64,000 nucleotides of DNA from Caulochytrium protostelioides. Its lineage: Eukaryota > Chytridiomycota > Caulochytriomycetes > Caulochytriales > Caulochytriaceae. Made by a program: the position numbers and the translations under genes. The notes beneath the pieces are model-generated. The model was not told the origin of the DNA, searched no databases, and saw nothing but the letters and a program-made list of their open reading frames with translations. Each line of letters opens with the position of its first letter. The first letter of the stretch is position 1. The stretch is taken from NCBI GenBank assembly GCA_003615045.1, contig ML014130.1:62001-126000 (forward strand), written 5' to 3'. Shown one piece after another: positions 31,049 through 41,228 of this stretch.

Positions 31049-31757
31049 GATGCGGAGATCCGGCGCCGCTGAGCCATCGACGGAGGATCCCCTGTGGAGC
31101 GTCGACATGGGCTGCGTCGACGATGCTGTCGCGGTTGGCCAGACGGCCATGGGTCGACGACGCGCGACCGGTTCTGTCGATCGACGCCCGGAATCTGGCG
31201 GAAGCCTCGCTTCCAGGGTCTTGGCTTTGTTGGCGTTGCTGGCGATCGCCGCTGCGCGTCGTGGCGCCGCCGCACTCGGGCACCCGGTCGCTGCCTTCCA
31301 TGGCGCGACGCGCGCCGTCGGGTGGTGTGGTCGCGCGGCGGCCTCGCTGGCGGCCCCTGCCGGGGGTCGGGCTCGGGCTCGGGCTCGGGCTTGGCCAGCG
31401 GATGCGGCGCCACGCAGGCCCAAGGAACACCCGAGACGCGCCCGGGACCCGCGGGCTTGCCGCATGGCGAGGCCGCCTCGGCCTGGCGGCGCCTCACGCG
31501 AGCCCCACGAGCCATGCGCGAGCGCCGCCGACGGACGCGAACTCCCATGCGCGTGTGCTGATCTCGGGTCTTGCGCGAAGGTCGTGCGGCGGACGACGCG
31601 ACGCCGCCAGGCGTCGTTCTCGCCGTCCACGCCGACGGGCGCCGGCACGTCGCGGCGGGACCCATCCCGAGGGCGGCCCGCGCCGTCCCTACGGACCCTT
31701 GTCGCCGTGCCGCCATCCCCTGCTGTCTGCCATCTCGGTCGCGGACGGCACGTCACC
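31049..31757. other. divergent GC-rich upstream region (NAA30 / U1A-like)
   Basis: The 0.7-kb region between divergent genes stays open in several frames on both strands, but the translations are Arg/Ala/Pro-rich noise. It carries a GCTCGG hexamer run near 31369-31390. It must contain both promoters. If NAA30 starts further upstream, part of it is coding. Confidence 0.45.
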
Positions 31758-32909
31758 ATGCATCGCCCCGCGTCGGGGCCACCGCCGCCACCGCCGCCGG
31801 CGGGCTATCTGCCGCCTCCGCTGATGCCGATGCCGATGCCGCCGGCGTTCCCCGGCGCCGGCGGCCTCCCGCCGCATCTCACGGGCCATCCGGGGATGCC
31901 AGGCATGCCGCCCGTCTTGCCCTCGGGCATGCCACCCATGCCGCCGCTGCTGCCACCCCCCGGCGTCGTGCCGCCCATCGCTGCTGCCGCCGCTGCCGCT
32001 CCAGGAGCGCCGGGCGGGATCATGGTGCCGCCGCCACCGCCGCCACCGCGCACGCGTCCACCCAAGGCGCCGTCGTTCAACAACGCCAGGTTCCGCAAGC
32101 TGCCCAAGGAGACGCTGTATGTGCACAACCTGAACGAGCGGGTGAAGCCCGGCATGATGCGGCAGGCGCTGAAATCGCTCTTCGCGCCGTACGGCACGCT
32201 GCTGCGGATCCAGATTCGCAAGGTCCACTTCCTGCGCGGCCAGGCGTTCATCACCTTCGCGCATACGTGGCAGGCCGCCGCGGCGCTCGAGCGCCTCAAC
32301 GGGTTTCCGCTGTTCTTTAAGCCGATGCACATCCAGTATGCACGCGACCAGAACTACGCGATATCCGAGCGCGACGGCACGGTCGACGTGCACCGCGAGC
32401 GGCGGCAGCGCAATATGGCGAAGCGCGGGCCGCGCCGCATTCTCAAGGCCGCCGAGCGCGCCGCCATCAAGGAGCGCCGCGCCCGTGAGGCCGCCGAGGA
32501 AGCGCTGCCGCCGAACGCGATTCTCTTCGTCCAGAACCTGCCGCAGCAGATGCCGGCCACGATCACGCCGACCAGCAAGTCGGCGGCCCGCAAGCCCAGT
32601 ACGGGTGCGCCTGCCGATGGCCAGGGCACGACGGCTTCGGCTGCGCCCACGTCCACGGCTGCGGCGCCCGCACCGGCGACCGATGGCGAGACCGAGACGG
32701 CGGCACCCCCACCGCTGTCGACGCGCGAAGCGCTGGAGGCCCTCTTTGGACAGTACCCGGGTCTCGTGGAGGTGCGGCTCGTCCCCGGCAAGCAGGACAT
32801 TGCGTTTGTCGAGTACGACTCGGAGCACGCGAGCACAGTGGCGCGCACCGCCCTGCACAAGACGCATCTGGGCGGCGAGGTGATTCGCGTCACGTTCGCC
32901 AAACGCTGA
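31758..32909 (+). CDS. U1A/U2B''-family snRNP protein (two RRMs)
   Basis: A single exon of 383 residues. The ATG at 31758 begins a proline-rich N-terminal extension of about 115 residues (P, M and A runs). RRM1 has RNP2-like TLYVHNLNERV and RNP1-like LRGQAFITF, then FFKPMHIQYAR, close to human U1A and U2B''. RRM2 has ILFVQNLPQQ and, after a long Ala/Thr insert, ALFGQYPGLVEVRLVPGKQD and IAFVEYDSEH, ending VIRVTFAKR. This is the U1A/U2B'' architecture: snRNA stem-loop binding in the U1 or U2 snRNP. Which of the two it is cannot be told; early fungi may carry one dual-function protein like Drosophila SNF. The insert splits RRM2 between its first strand and first helix. Confidence 0.92.
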   Translation: MHRPASGPPPPPPPAGYLPPPLMPMPMPPAFPGAGGLPPHLTGHPGMPGMPPVLPSGMPPMPPLLPPPGVVPPIAAAAAAAPGAPGGIMVPPPPPPPRTRPPKAPSFNNARFRKLPKETLYVHNLNERVKPGMMRQALKSLFAPYGTLLRIQIRKVHFLRGQAFITFAHTWQAAAALERLNGFPLFFKPMHIQYARDQNYAISERDGTVDVHRERRQRNMAKRGPRRILKAAERAAIKERRAREAAEEALPPNAILFVQNLPQQMPATITPTSKSAARKPSTGAPADGQGTTASAAPTSTAAAPAPATDGETETAAPPPLSTREALEALFGQYPGLVEVRLVPGKQDIAFVEYDSEHASTVARTALHKTHLGGEVIRVTFAKR

Positions 32910-32962
32910 ATGCCTCTCGTCGGCTGAACGCGCTGCCGCTATTCTCTTTCTTCCTTTCTTAA

Positions 32963-32968
32963 TTTATT
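32963..32968 (-). terminator. polyadenylation signal of PEX12
   Basis: AATAAA on the minus strand lies about 95 nt past the PEX12 stop, in the 150-bp gap between the convergent U1A-like and PEX12 genes. Confidence 0.5.
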
Positions 32969-33061
32969 GATACCACGCCAGTCGATGGTTGAGACCTCTC
33001 TGACCCGGTCGCGAGCTCACGCTTGGAATGGCAGGCCGGCGGGCACGATGGGACGCCGTGG

Positions 33062-34433
33062 CTAATCAGAGACGTACAAACGCCGGACCGCGCTGACATC
33101 CATGGGCGCCCAGGTCACCGGGCAGCGTCGGTGCTCCTGGAGCGACGGCACGATGCAGGTGTAGCAAAAGACGTAGCCGGAGGGCAGCGCGGCGGGCGTG
33201 ACGCGCGGCGCGGCGCCGCACAGCGGACACGCCCGCGGGTCCTCGGGGACGGCGACGCCCTTCGGATGCGGCGCCAGCGGCGGCGGCGGCGGGGGGATCG
33301 GGTCCGCGGGGCCCTGCGCCAGCTCGGAGGTCTGCCACCACTCGAGAAAGCGGTAGATCATGATGCCGGCGGGCAGCACGTGGTGGGCGTGCTGCACGGC
33401 GCGGGCACGGCTGGCGGCGAGGGCGACGCGTGCGGCTCGGCGGAGGCGTCCGAGGCGCGTCGCGGCGGGCGGGACGGCGTCCCCGACGGCGGCGGCAAGC
33501 CGCGCGGCATCCATCGCATCTTTGCGCGCGACGTCGGCCTGCGCAATGCGGACGGGCTCGAGGCCGGCGAGCGCGAGCGGCCACGAGAACCAGCGCGAGC
33601 GGTCGGTCAGGTAGCCGAGTTGCAGGAGCAGCGAGACGAGGCCCATCACACGCTTCAGGTGGCGGTAGACCGCGCGGCTGCGCGTGTACCACACCTGGCG
33701 GCGCCACGCGGTGCGATGCGGCGCCGTGGGGTTGGCCGGCGCCGCGACCGCGTCCTGCGGGTCATCGTCGAGGAGCAGCTCGTCTAGCTGCTGCTCGGCT
33801 TCGGGGCGGTCGAGCTGGAAGAAGGCATCGAGCTTCGCGCCGAGGTACGCCGGAAGCAGCAGGGCGAGCAGGGCGTGGCGGCGGAGACGGCGCGTCAGCG
33901 GGATGTGGCCGTGGCCGGCCAAGATGGCGGCGCTCGACGCGAGCCTCAGGTTATAAAAGTTCTGGGCGACGCTGCCGTCTGCTCAGCCGGACGGATCATG
34001 ACATCGCCATGGGTCGATCGTGGTCAGCACGACAGTCAGAGATGCGCATAAAGATGGGGTCCAGTGAGTCCGCAGTCGTTCACCTGGTGGTCGCTGTACG
34101 CCGGCCGGTCTTGGTGGTCGTACGTTGTCGTCAATCGTTGTTAGCGCTGCGTTGGAATCGATGCATGCCTCCACGCGATTGCTCATGGCTCATGGCTCCG
34201 AGGTCGACGTTACTCCATATCCGCAGATAGTAGGCATTGGCGACGGCGGCTAGCAGCAGGTGAACCTCGTCGATGCGGTTCAGCAACGGAATCAGATAGC
34301 GCGGGAAGCGCTGGGCATAGTGGGCGACTACGAAGGCCAGCGCGGGTTTGAAGTGGCCGTCCAGCTGGTGTTCGGCAAACAGCTCGAACGCCGACGGCCG
34401 TGCGACATCGTACCCGTCTCGGAACGCCTCCAT
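33062..34433 (-). CDS. PEX12: PEX12 peroxisomal RING-type ubiquitin ligase
   Basis: Two exons, 34433-34214 and 33978-33062, give 378 residues. The 235-nt intron (GTAACG...GAGCAG) joins NAYYLRIW to SVAQNFYNLRL, matching the continuous family sequence. Exon 1 has the typical FELFAEHQLDGHFKPALAFV and RYLIPLLNRIDEVHLLL. The middle holds membrane segments. The C-terminal zinc-binding region is CPLC...GYVFCYTCI...H..CPVTWAPM, the reduced RING pattern known for Pex12. With Pex2 and Pex10 it forms the membrane complex that ubiquitinates and recycles the import receptor Pex5. The start was chosen as the first ATG giving the family N-terminus. Confidence 0.94.
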
Positions 34434-36189
34434 GGCGTCCGGCGAGGTGGCGCGTCTCCGGCTGATACCGCAGAAGGGGGAGCCGGTCGATCTTGCGGTG
34501 ACGCGACGGGATCGGCGGTGACCTCGGGATGACCCGGTACCACGTGGTCGACGCCGACGGCCGAGGCTCACTGACAATGGTCCAGCCCTTCGATGGCGTG
34601 GCGCCTGTTCATGATGACCCCCGATGGCGCAGAAGCGAAGGAGCCAGAACGATGGCGTGCCAACGTCAATGAACCATCAATCGATGCATGTCAACCGATG
34701 ACTGCTGGCTGCTTCCTCAGTTGCCGATCGTTTTCCGCATGATACCGTGCCACCGGCCGGTCGGGTGGATGCATGGTCTTGCGGACCCTGAACCTATCCC
34801 ATCCCGCGCCTAATGACGCGGGACGGGGCGGGTGACCGCATTCGAAATGCTTGAAGTCACTTTTCCTTTTCCTTTTGTTCTTTTTGTATGAAAGAAAGGC
34901 CCAAGCAGCTGCGGCTCGTCGGTGCGCCGTGGCATGCCTGGGCCTGCCCCTCGAGAGGTGAGCAGCGAGCCATCGCGCTATTCATTCATTCATTTCGCCT
35001 CCACAGTTTGACCGGGATCATCGTCATGACCCGACGGAAGGGTGGCGCGCTCGTGCAAGCAGGTTAGCGTGGCAGCATCCAGGGCAGGGCCATTGGCAGA
35101 CTTATCCATCGAGCAGTACTGACACTGGCGGGCCTTTGACTCTGGCGATCAACGTCGTCGTCATCGTCTCCACCAGGAATGTGATTGACCGGGTATCGCC
35201 CGGTATCATCGTTCATCGCTGATCGCTTCAGTGCGATCCGAATGCCGCCTCAGGCGGGGCCACTGGGGAGACATAAGATCGGAGGTTGTGGATGGGCGGA
35301 TGGCCATCGTGATGTGACACCATTTATCGTGTAACGTGGCATGACATCATCCGGCGGGTTCTCTCTGGCCGCGAGGGGATGGGGCTGGCCGAGACGCGCG
35401 CCAGTCCATTTCTGGGCATCCACGCGGCAAGCGACTCCTACGGAACTCAAACAGGTAGGCGCTTACATCCCGATCACAGACGCCCTTTGCTCGGCCTTGA
35501 TGGCATGTCTCTCGCCCACCACGGCGCCGCACACCACAGCGATACCAGTGTGGGTGCTCACCATCGTGCTCGTTATCACCCTTGCTCACCATGTCTCCCG
35601 AGAGAACGTGGCCTGAGCCTTCCCCGGCTCAAAGGAGAAGCGTCGTATACTGCACGAACCACGAAACACGCAAGCATGACATTGCACGACGACGCTGTCA
35701 ACTGCGAGCAAGATGTGTTATTATTTATCGCCAGGCCCAGCGCGCGTTCGTCCAAAGAGAGAAAAAAAAAAAAGAGAAAAACAAGGAGCGAAGGGCGGTG
35801 CGGCGCCGCGCGCGGCCCAGGCCATGGCGAGGCCGCTTCGCCCGCTCGCGACTCCTCTCCCCCCCTTCGCTTGCCCGGGCGTGAACGACGCCATCGAGGC
35901 GCGCGCCGCGGGCGCGCCCAGGCGACGAGTGGCGGCTCGGGAGGGTGGAGGCGCTGCCGGGATGAAACTACGACCACGCTGTTCTCACAGCTGCCGCGGC
36001 AAGGAGGCGTGGTCGACGGCAACGGGAGCCCGGAGCCCGGAGCCCGGAGCCCGGGGCGCGAGTATACGGCCCATCGCGGCCCGGTCGACGACGACGTGTC
36101 GGCCCCGAGGGGTGTCGGTCGCAGACCGCGTTCTCCATGATGGGATTTTCCAGCGCATGACATGGCGGTTTCCACCTGGCTCTGGCTGC
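34434..36189. other. intergenic region upstream of PEX12 and VAP
   Basis: No convincing gene. One open frame, 35341-35616 (+, 91 residues), ends in a possible membrane segment but lacks the usual codon bias. A GC-rich island with alternating purine/pyrimidine-poor blocks lies at 35800-36110, with a GGAGCCC-type direct repeat near 36027-36055. A poly-A run of about 12 bases sits near 35763. Confidence 0.4.
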
Positions 36190-36522
36190 TGGCTCGTTCG
36201 CGTGCTTTCCTTTTCTTTTTCACATGACTGGAATCGACTCATCGCTCGACGGACGCGCCCCACTCTGAGCTTCCGGGTTAGCCACCACGTTCCTGCAAGC
36301 ATCTCTTCCCTTTTCGATACTTCTGACTGGATAGCTGCTACCTCCTCCACCCCCATTTGCCTCCGTCGCGCCCGCGCCGTCTCTCGGAAAAACCTGCCTC
36401 GCTGTCCCCGTCGTCACGGGCCTTGCCGCTGTCCTCCGTCGCGTTCGCCGTTTCGTCTCGAAGCGCTTTTCTCTCTCTCTTTTCGGTTCTCCCTGTTTAC
36501 CGACCGGTATCGCTTGACCACC
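36190..36522 (+). promoter_or_regulatory. pyrimidine-rich leader upstream of the VAP gene
   Basis: A T/C-rich, A-poor stretch runs up to the ATG at 36523, with blocks such as CTCTCTCTCTTTTCGG near 36471. Fungal core promoters and 5' leaders often carry such CT blocks near the transcription start. No TATA box is evident. The same asymmetry appears upstream of MOG1 and the Abp2-like gene. Confidence 0.4.
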
Positions 36523-37630
36523 ATGACCAACAGCCCGTCGCTCTTGTCGACGAACCCGGCGTGCTTCGAGTTCTTCGGTAGGTGGATACTCAATAGGCCA
36601 ACCAGGATCATCTGGCCCGGATGGCCAGGCCCGGCCTGCCTGCGTGCGGAAGGCCCCATCGCCGTCGCGTGTACCGTTTCCCCGGTCTCCCGTCGATGAG
36701 CAGCCAGACCAACGACGAGTGGCACGACGCGCGTGACGCGCGTCTCCTCTGGCACGCGTGTTTTTTTATGGGGGCCCATCGGCCCAGCCTGACGAAAATC
36801 TGCCTGAGCGCTGCTTTTTTTCTCATCGGCAAGATGCGGATGAAGCGCAGCCTGGGGTGATTCTCTCGGCGCGTTCCGAGCCGCTTCGTATCGTGATAAT
36901 GACCGTCTTGCTCACCTGCGTTCTACGTTTTTCATGATACTTATCTCGGTCGGGTCTGCCTCGTTGTTGATGCCCCTGGCTCTGCCGTCTCTGCCATGCC
37001 ATGGGTGTTTGGGTCGCGCTGACGCGTTAATGCTGGTGGTGATGATCTCTGATTGGCTGCGCCTGGCTCGGATCAGGCACCAAGTCCGGGGGATCGGTGT
37101 CGAAGCTCACGCTCAAGAACGACTCCAAAGATATCTGCGGCTACAAGCTGAAGACCAATGCCGCCCAGCGATACTCGGTGCACCCCGTGCTGGGCCACCT
37201 GCGCCCCGGCGAGTCGGTTGATGTCCGCGTCCGCACCTTCCAGCCCATCAGCGCTGCCGATCGCTTCATGATCCAGACGACGATCCTCAGCGCCTCGGAG
37301 GCCGACACCCTCGACTCGACCAAGTGGCGCCAGATTGCGCCGAGCCGTATTGTCGAGACGATTGTGGAGTGCAAGGCCTCCAAGCAGAGCGACGCCGACG
37401 TCGCGGCCAACGCGCCGCTCCAGCACGCCAAGCAGAGCGGCTCCTCCTTCTACGTCCTCGTGCTCGCCGCCCTCGTCATCGCCGCCGCCGCCTACTACTA
37501 CCAGATGCACCTCGCCGTGCCGGTGCACCTCGCCAAGAAGGCTGCGTCCGCCGCCAAGGCCGCTGCCAACCACGCCACTGCCGCCGCCGCCGCCCACCGC
37601 GCCACCGCCGCCGCCGCCGCCGCCCAATAA
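36523..37630 (+). CDS. VAP/Scs2-type MSP-domain ER membrane protein
   Basis: Two exons, 36523-36577 and 37077-37630, give 202 residues. The 499-nt intron (GTAGGT...GATCAG) joins LSTNPACFEFFG to TKSGGSVSKLTLKN, restoring the MSP N-terminus. The MSP domain (about residues 1-125) shows ICGYKLKTNAAQRYSVHP, GHLRPGESVDV and RFMIQTTIL, the last at the FFAT-motif docking face. One membrane span follows (FYVLVLAALVIAAAAYYYQM, about residues 138-157). VAP proteins anchor lipid-transfer and other FFAT proteins to the ER. The tail after the membrane span is about 45 residues, Ala/His/Lys-rich, longer than usual for a tail-anchored protein. It lies tandem to MOG1, same strand. Confidence 0.92.
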
Positions 37631-37631
37631 A
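37626..37631 (+). terminator. polyadenylation signal overlapping the VAP stop codon
   Basis: AATAAA is formed by the last codon's bases, the TAA stop and the next base. No other AATAAA was seen in the next 150 bases, which instead carry a GCCG/GTGC-rich run. Whether it is used is not shown. Confidence 0.3.
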
Positions 37632-39118
37632 CAGGCATCCACCCTTCCTGCCGGCCGGCCGGCCGGCCGGCGTGCGTGCGTGCATGCGCGTATGCGTCTG
37701 CATGTGCGATGACCCGCGGGCAGCGGGGGCCATGCGGGAGATGCTGGAGATCGCTGTTGCCGCGGCCGCCCGCGCGATGCGAGTGCGAAGGTGTCTGGCG
37801 CGGACGCGACGTGACGCTACGGCTTCCTCGCGCGGACGTTGGCGTGCCTATCGCTGGATCCTCGTCGGTGCGGCCGCTTGAGCCCAGTCGGAACGTGCGG
37901 CGCTAGCCGAGTGGTGGCGTAGGGTGCAGCATAGTGCATGCCATATCCGCGCCCATCGCGTCGCAAGCGCTTGTCGGCCATCGCTCTGCAACGGGCTTCA
38001 AGGGCGTGATGGGCGCCGAGTGGATCGGGGGATTGGCTCGTGTCGCCGTTAACGGACCCGTCCCGTATGCCATGAGTTCTCTTGCGTTGACAATGGCAGT
38101 TGCGTTCGCGATTGCGTTCGCGGCTGCGTTCGCTGTTGCGACGCGCGTGTCGTGACCTTCTTTTGCTCTCTCCGCGCTGCTCTCTCTGGATACATCGTCT
38201 CGCTGTGCGCCCTGACCACTGCTCGCTTTCTTCGATAGCGTGTCCGCTGGCTTTCTCTTGCTCCTCCTCCCCCTCTCTCCCCCCCTCTCACACGCCTGCT
38301 GTCTTGATCTCTCCTCTCCTTTTCGCTTCTCGCTTTTGTTTAACTGCTCATTTCCTCTTTTTTTCTTAAGAAACGTGTCGCTCGCGTCATCTGCGAACGC
38401 ACCTCGCCTGCCCGTGCTTCACCTGATATCGCAGTGGGACGGGCTTCCTGTCACACCACTATCGTCTACAATGCGTACCTCCCCGTGTGCCGCGTCCTTA
38501 TCAAACTTGCAGCTATGGGCCGTGTTCCGGGATGCAACAGATGGCATGGCAGATGGCATAGCAGATGATATGACAGACGGTCCCATGATCTTCTTCTGGG
38601 TGGATCCACACAACGATGCGGATGCGGAGATCCAATGAACGAGTGGGCGCGGCGACAACAGTATCCCGTGGAAACGGCTCCTTCACGTTCTGCGCACGCA
38701 CGGTGCTTCGAGCCCCGGTCGGAGGGGATCGCCGCCATGGGCCAGGACGGAACGGGCGGACGCCACATCATTTCGGTCGCGGGTTGCGGGGGACCGGTCG
38801 CCCAGCCGCCCGGGGCGCAACGCCGGCGGCCATGGGCGATACAGCGGTCGATGAGGGTCCATCGCAGGGTCGCACGTCGCGCAAAACGAGCCATGCGGCG
38901 AGATCGGCAGTCACTGAATGCCACCCTCCTGTCATTGGCTCTTTATTGACAGCCGTTGCTATATGCGTTGTTTCTATCATTGATAGTCGCACTCGAACGC
39001 ACTCGAACGCTTTGCTTATCGCCGAGTCCTGGACCCCTTCCTTCTCGGCTCCTGCTTCTGCTGCTGCTGCTGCTGCTCTTCGCTTGATTGATCGCCGATA
39101 TCTTTGCAGCGAGGCAGG
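37631..39118. other. intergenic region between VAP and MOG1
   Basis: It starts with a CCGG run and GTGC run (37656-37685). A 9-bp-like repeat of GCGTTCGCG lies at 38100-38140, and a T/C-rich leader-like block at 38160-38370. Positions 38930-39010 hold a direct repeat of CACTCGAACG. A TTTGCAG acceptor-like site stands at 39103-39109, 10 nt before the MOG1 ATG, so a 5'-UTR intron is possible. I see no coding frame that convinces. Confidence 0.4.
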
Positions 39119-39838
39119 ATGGTGGCGCCTTCGGGACCGGCGCCGGTGCCGCAGACGGGCTTCGCCGCCCTGACGCCGCAGCCGCTCTTCGGCGGCGCCA
39201 TGACGGCGGCGCTTCCGCGCGCCATGACCTCCGTCGCCCTGCTGCGCCAGATCCCGGACAACCAGGAAGTCTTCGCGAGCCAGGGCGCCGAGGACACCAG
39301 TGTCATTATTGAGCTGACCGAGCCCGCGGCCACGGCGCCCGGCCAGCTGCCTGCCGTGTGGCACTTCCACGAGCTCGCGGAGCTGAACGACGCGCGCGGT
39401 GCGGACGCGATGCTGATGCACCAGCTCGCTGCGTTCCCGTCGGACGTCATCGGGATCCAGGACGCCGCCGCCGCCGCCTCGCGCGTCGCCGCCGCGCTGC
39501 CCTTCCCGGCGTCCGCGTACTCGTTCGCAGTCGGCACGCAGCGCATCGCCAAGTTCAACGAACAGGCCAAGAACGTCGTCGCCGTCCTTGTAGCCGTGAT
39601 CCGGCTCGCGGACGTCGAGACCGACGTCGTCGTGACGTACCACGTGCCCACGGTGCTCGACCCGGCCAGCAGCAGTGCGGCCGCCGTGGCTGCAGCCGCT
39701 ACGAGCGGCGAGGCGGCGGCGTTATCGTCGCCGTCGCCGGCCCTGGCACTGGCGCCGGACCTGCAAGCCGCGTGGTCGACGTTCCTTGCGCTAGTGGCGA
39801 GCGTCCGCGTGCTCGACTATGGTCTCTTTGGCGCATGA
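39119..39838 (+). CDS. MOG1: MOG1/RANGRF Ran guanine-nucleotide release factor
   Basis: A single exon of 239 residues. After 18 Pro/Ala-rich residues the family signature appears: PLFGGAMTAALP, RQIPDNQEVFASQG and SVIIELTE. Then come AVWHFHELAELNDA, GTQRIAKFNEQAK and RLADVETDVVVTYHVP, matching human RANGRF along its whole length. A C-terminal Ala/Ser insert of about 35 residues precedes the last helix (VRVLDYGLFGA). Mog1 binds Ran and promotes nucleotide release in nuclear transport. The gene is convergent with ERV2; stops are 118 bp apart. Confidence 0.92.
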   Translation: MVAPSGPAPVPQTGFAALTPQPLFGGAMTAALPRAMTSVALLRQIPDNQEVFASQGAEDTSVIIELTEPAATAPGQLPAVWHFHELAELNDARGADAMLMHQLAAFPSDVIGIQDAAAAASRVAAALPFPASAYSFAVGTQRIAKFNEQAKNVVAVLVAVIRLADVETDVVVTYHVPTVLDPASSSAAAVAAAATSGEAAALSSPSPALALAPDLQAAWSTFLALVASVRVLDYGLFGA

Positions 39839-39956
39839 TGCTGTCATCGGCAGCGATCGAATGCGATAGACGAAACAGACACGACATGCTATCTAGGGCA
39901 TCAACACCGATATCCAGTATATATGGTGATATGAACCTAAAAGACGGCAAGGCCGT

Positions 39957-41228
39957 TCAACGCAAGAGCGCCGCGTCGGGTGTAGCATGGTTTGCCGGAG
40001 GGGGTGATGGGGACGGCGATATAGATGGCGACAAGGATGGTGTCAAGGATGGCGACAAGGATGGCGCCAAGGATGGCGTCAAGGATGGCGTCAACGATGG
40101 CGTCAAAGATGGGGATGCCACTGCAGTGGGTGTAGTATGGACGGTCTCGGTAGTGACCGCAAAAGCCGCCTCCACCGCGATCGCCGCCGCGCGTTCGTGG
40201 TCCACGCTGGCGGGCTCCGAATTGGCCGCCGCGCGTCGAGGCGTCTCGGCGGATGAGGTCAAGGACGTCGTCATCGACTTTGCATCGATCCCGACGGCAG
40301 TCGCATCGTTTCCGACGGCGGTCGCATCCAGTGCGACATTGGCGTCGTCCTTGTCAACTGAACCGTCATGCGTCTCGTCTTCATCCTCCGCACAGCCGCA
40401 CTTCCACCGCTCCGCGACTTTCGAGCAGTCATAGACGGGTTTCTCGAGGCGCAGGTTGACGACGTTGTGGACCTCGCAGGCCCACTGGCTCGTGGTCGTG
40501 CGATTCGTCACGTCCGGCGGATGCGCCGCGAGCACCTCGCGGAAATGCGCGGCGCACTCGCCGCACGGGTACAGCCGCGCGAACAGGTAGATGTAATCCC
40601 GGAAAGCGGCCTGCTCGTCAGGCGTCGGGCTCAGCGGGAACTTGCCGGCCATCACGTGGATGAGATGCCATGCCGACCGGCCGAGCTCCGCCTTCAGCGT
40701 CGCGTTGTTCATCTTGCCCATGATCGGCGCGCCGAGCGAGGGCGCATGCGCAACGGCATCCGCGATCGTTGTCTCGCCCATAGTGCTGCTTATGCTTGTG
40801 CTGCTGCTGCGGCTGCTGGTACCGGTGCTGGTGCTGATACTCGTGCTCGTATTGTTACTCACGCTGGAGTTACCGCTGTTTCTTGAGAGCGCGGGCACGC
40901 TCCAGGCGGGCAGCCGGTCCTGCATCCCACCGACGGTCTCCTTGACACGGTCGAGCAGGTGCGTGCCGACGAGATGCGGCAGGCGGTGCTCCTTCTCGGC
41001 CTCGCGGTCGGCTTCGGCCTGGGCGCGGCCTAGATCGCGCATGGATCCACGCTGCGCCATCGCCTGTGCAGGGCCCGGCAGCGGCGCTGCCGTGTCCGCA
41101 AGTACGGCGGGCGGCGCCGCGGCGATGCGGAGGCCCGGCGCATGCTGCGGCGTGTCGGTGCCACCCATCAGGTACAGCACCAGCAGAAAGAGGATGACCG
41201 CAAAGACGGTGCGCGTAATACGCGACAT
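39957..41228 (-). CDS. ERV2: Erv2-type FAD-linked sulfhydryl oxidase of the secretory pathway
   Basis: A single exon of 423 residues. An N-terminal signal anchor (VFAVILFLLVLYLM, residues 8-21) indicates an ER luminal enzyme. A Ser/Thr/Asn-rich spacer with potential N-glycosylation sites follows. The Erv/ALR domain spans about residues 180-280: GRSAWHLIHVMAGKFP, the catalytic CGEC at 222-225, CEVHNVVNLRL with Cys251, Cys268, and the shuttle CGC at 277-279. Erv2 passes disulfides to protein disulfide isomerase and electrons to oxygen. The C-terminal 140 residues are odd: an acidic segment and then repeats of SLTP/SLSP, encoded by the 12-bp array at 40024-40107, which lie beyond the shuttle cysteines. 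Confidence 0.93.
   Translation of the reverse strand: MSRITRTVFAVILFLLVLYLMGGTDTPQHAPGLRIAAAPPAVLADTAAPLPGPAQAMAQRGSMRDLGRAQAEADREAEKEHRLPHLVGTHLLDRVKETVGGMQDRLPAWSVPALSRNSGNSSVSNNTSTSISTSTGTSSRSSSTSISSTMGETTIADAVAHAPSLGAPIMGKMNNATLKAELGRSAWHLIHVMAGKFPLSPTPDEQAAFRDYIYLFARLYPCGECAAHFREVLAAHPPDVTNRTTTSQWACEVHNVVNLRLEKPVYDCSKVAERWKCGCAEDEDETHDGSVDKDDANVALDATAVGNDATAVGIDAKSMTTSLTSSAETPRRAAANSEPASVDHERAAAIAVEAAFAVTTETVHTTPTAVASPSLTPSLTPSLTPSLAPSLSPSLTPSLSPSISPSPSPPPANHATPDAALLR
40024..40107 (-). repeat. 12-bp in-frame minisatellite in ERV2
   Basis: Seven near-identical 12-bp units (on the + strand GATGGCGTCAAG with small variations) encode the Ser-Leu-Thr-Pro type repeat at the ERV2 C-terminus. 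Unit length is a multiple of three, so copy-number change would keep the frame. Confidence 0.88.

Noticed and set aside
35341-35616. 91-residue plus-strand frame ending in a hydrophobic segment
   Set aside because: Codon choice is unlike the confirmed genes and no family is recognised. Kept only as a weak candidate small membrane protein.
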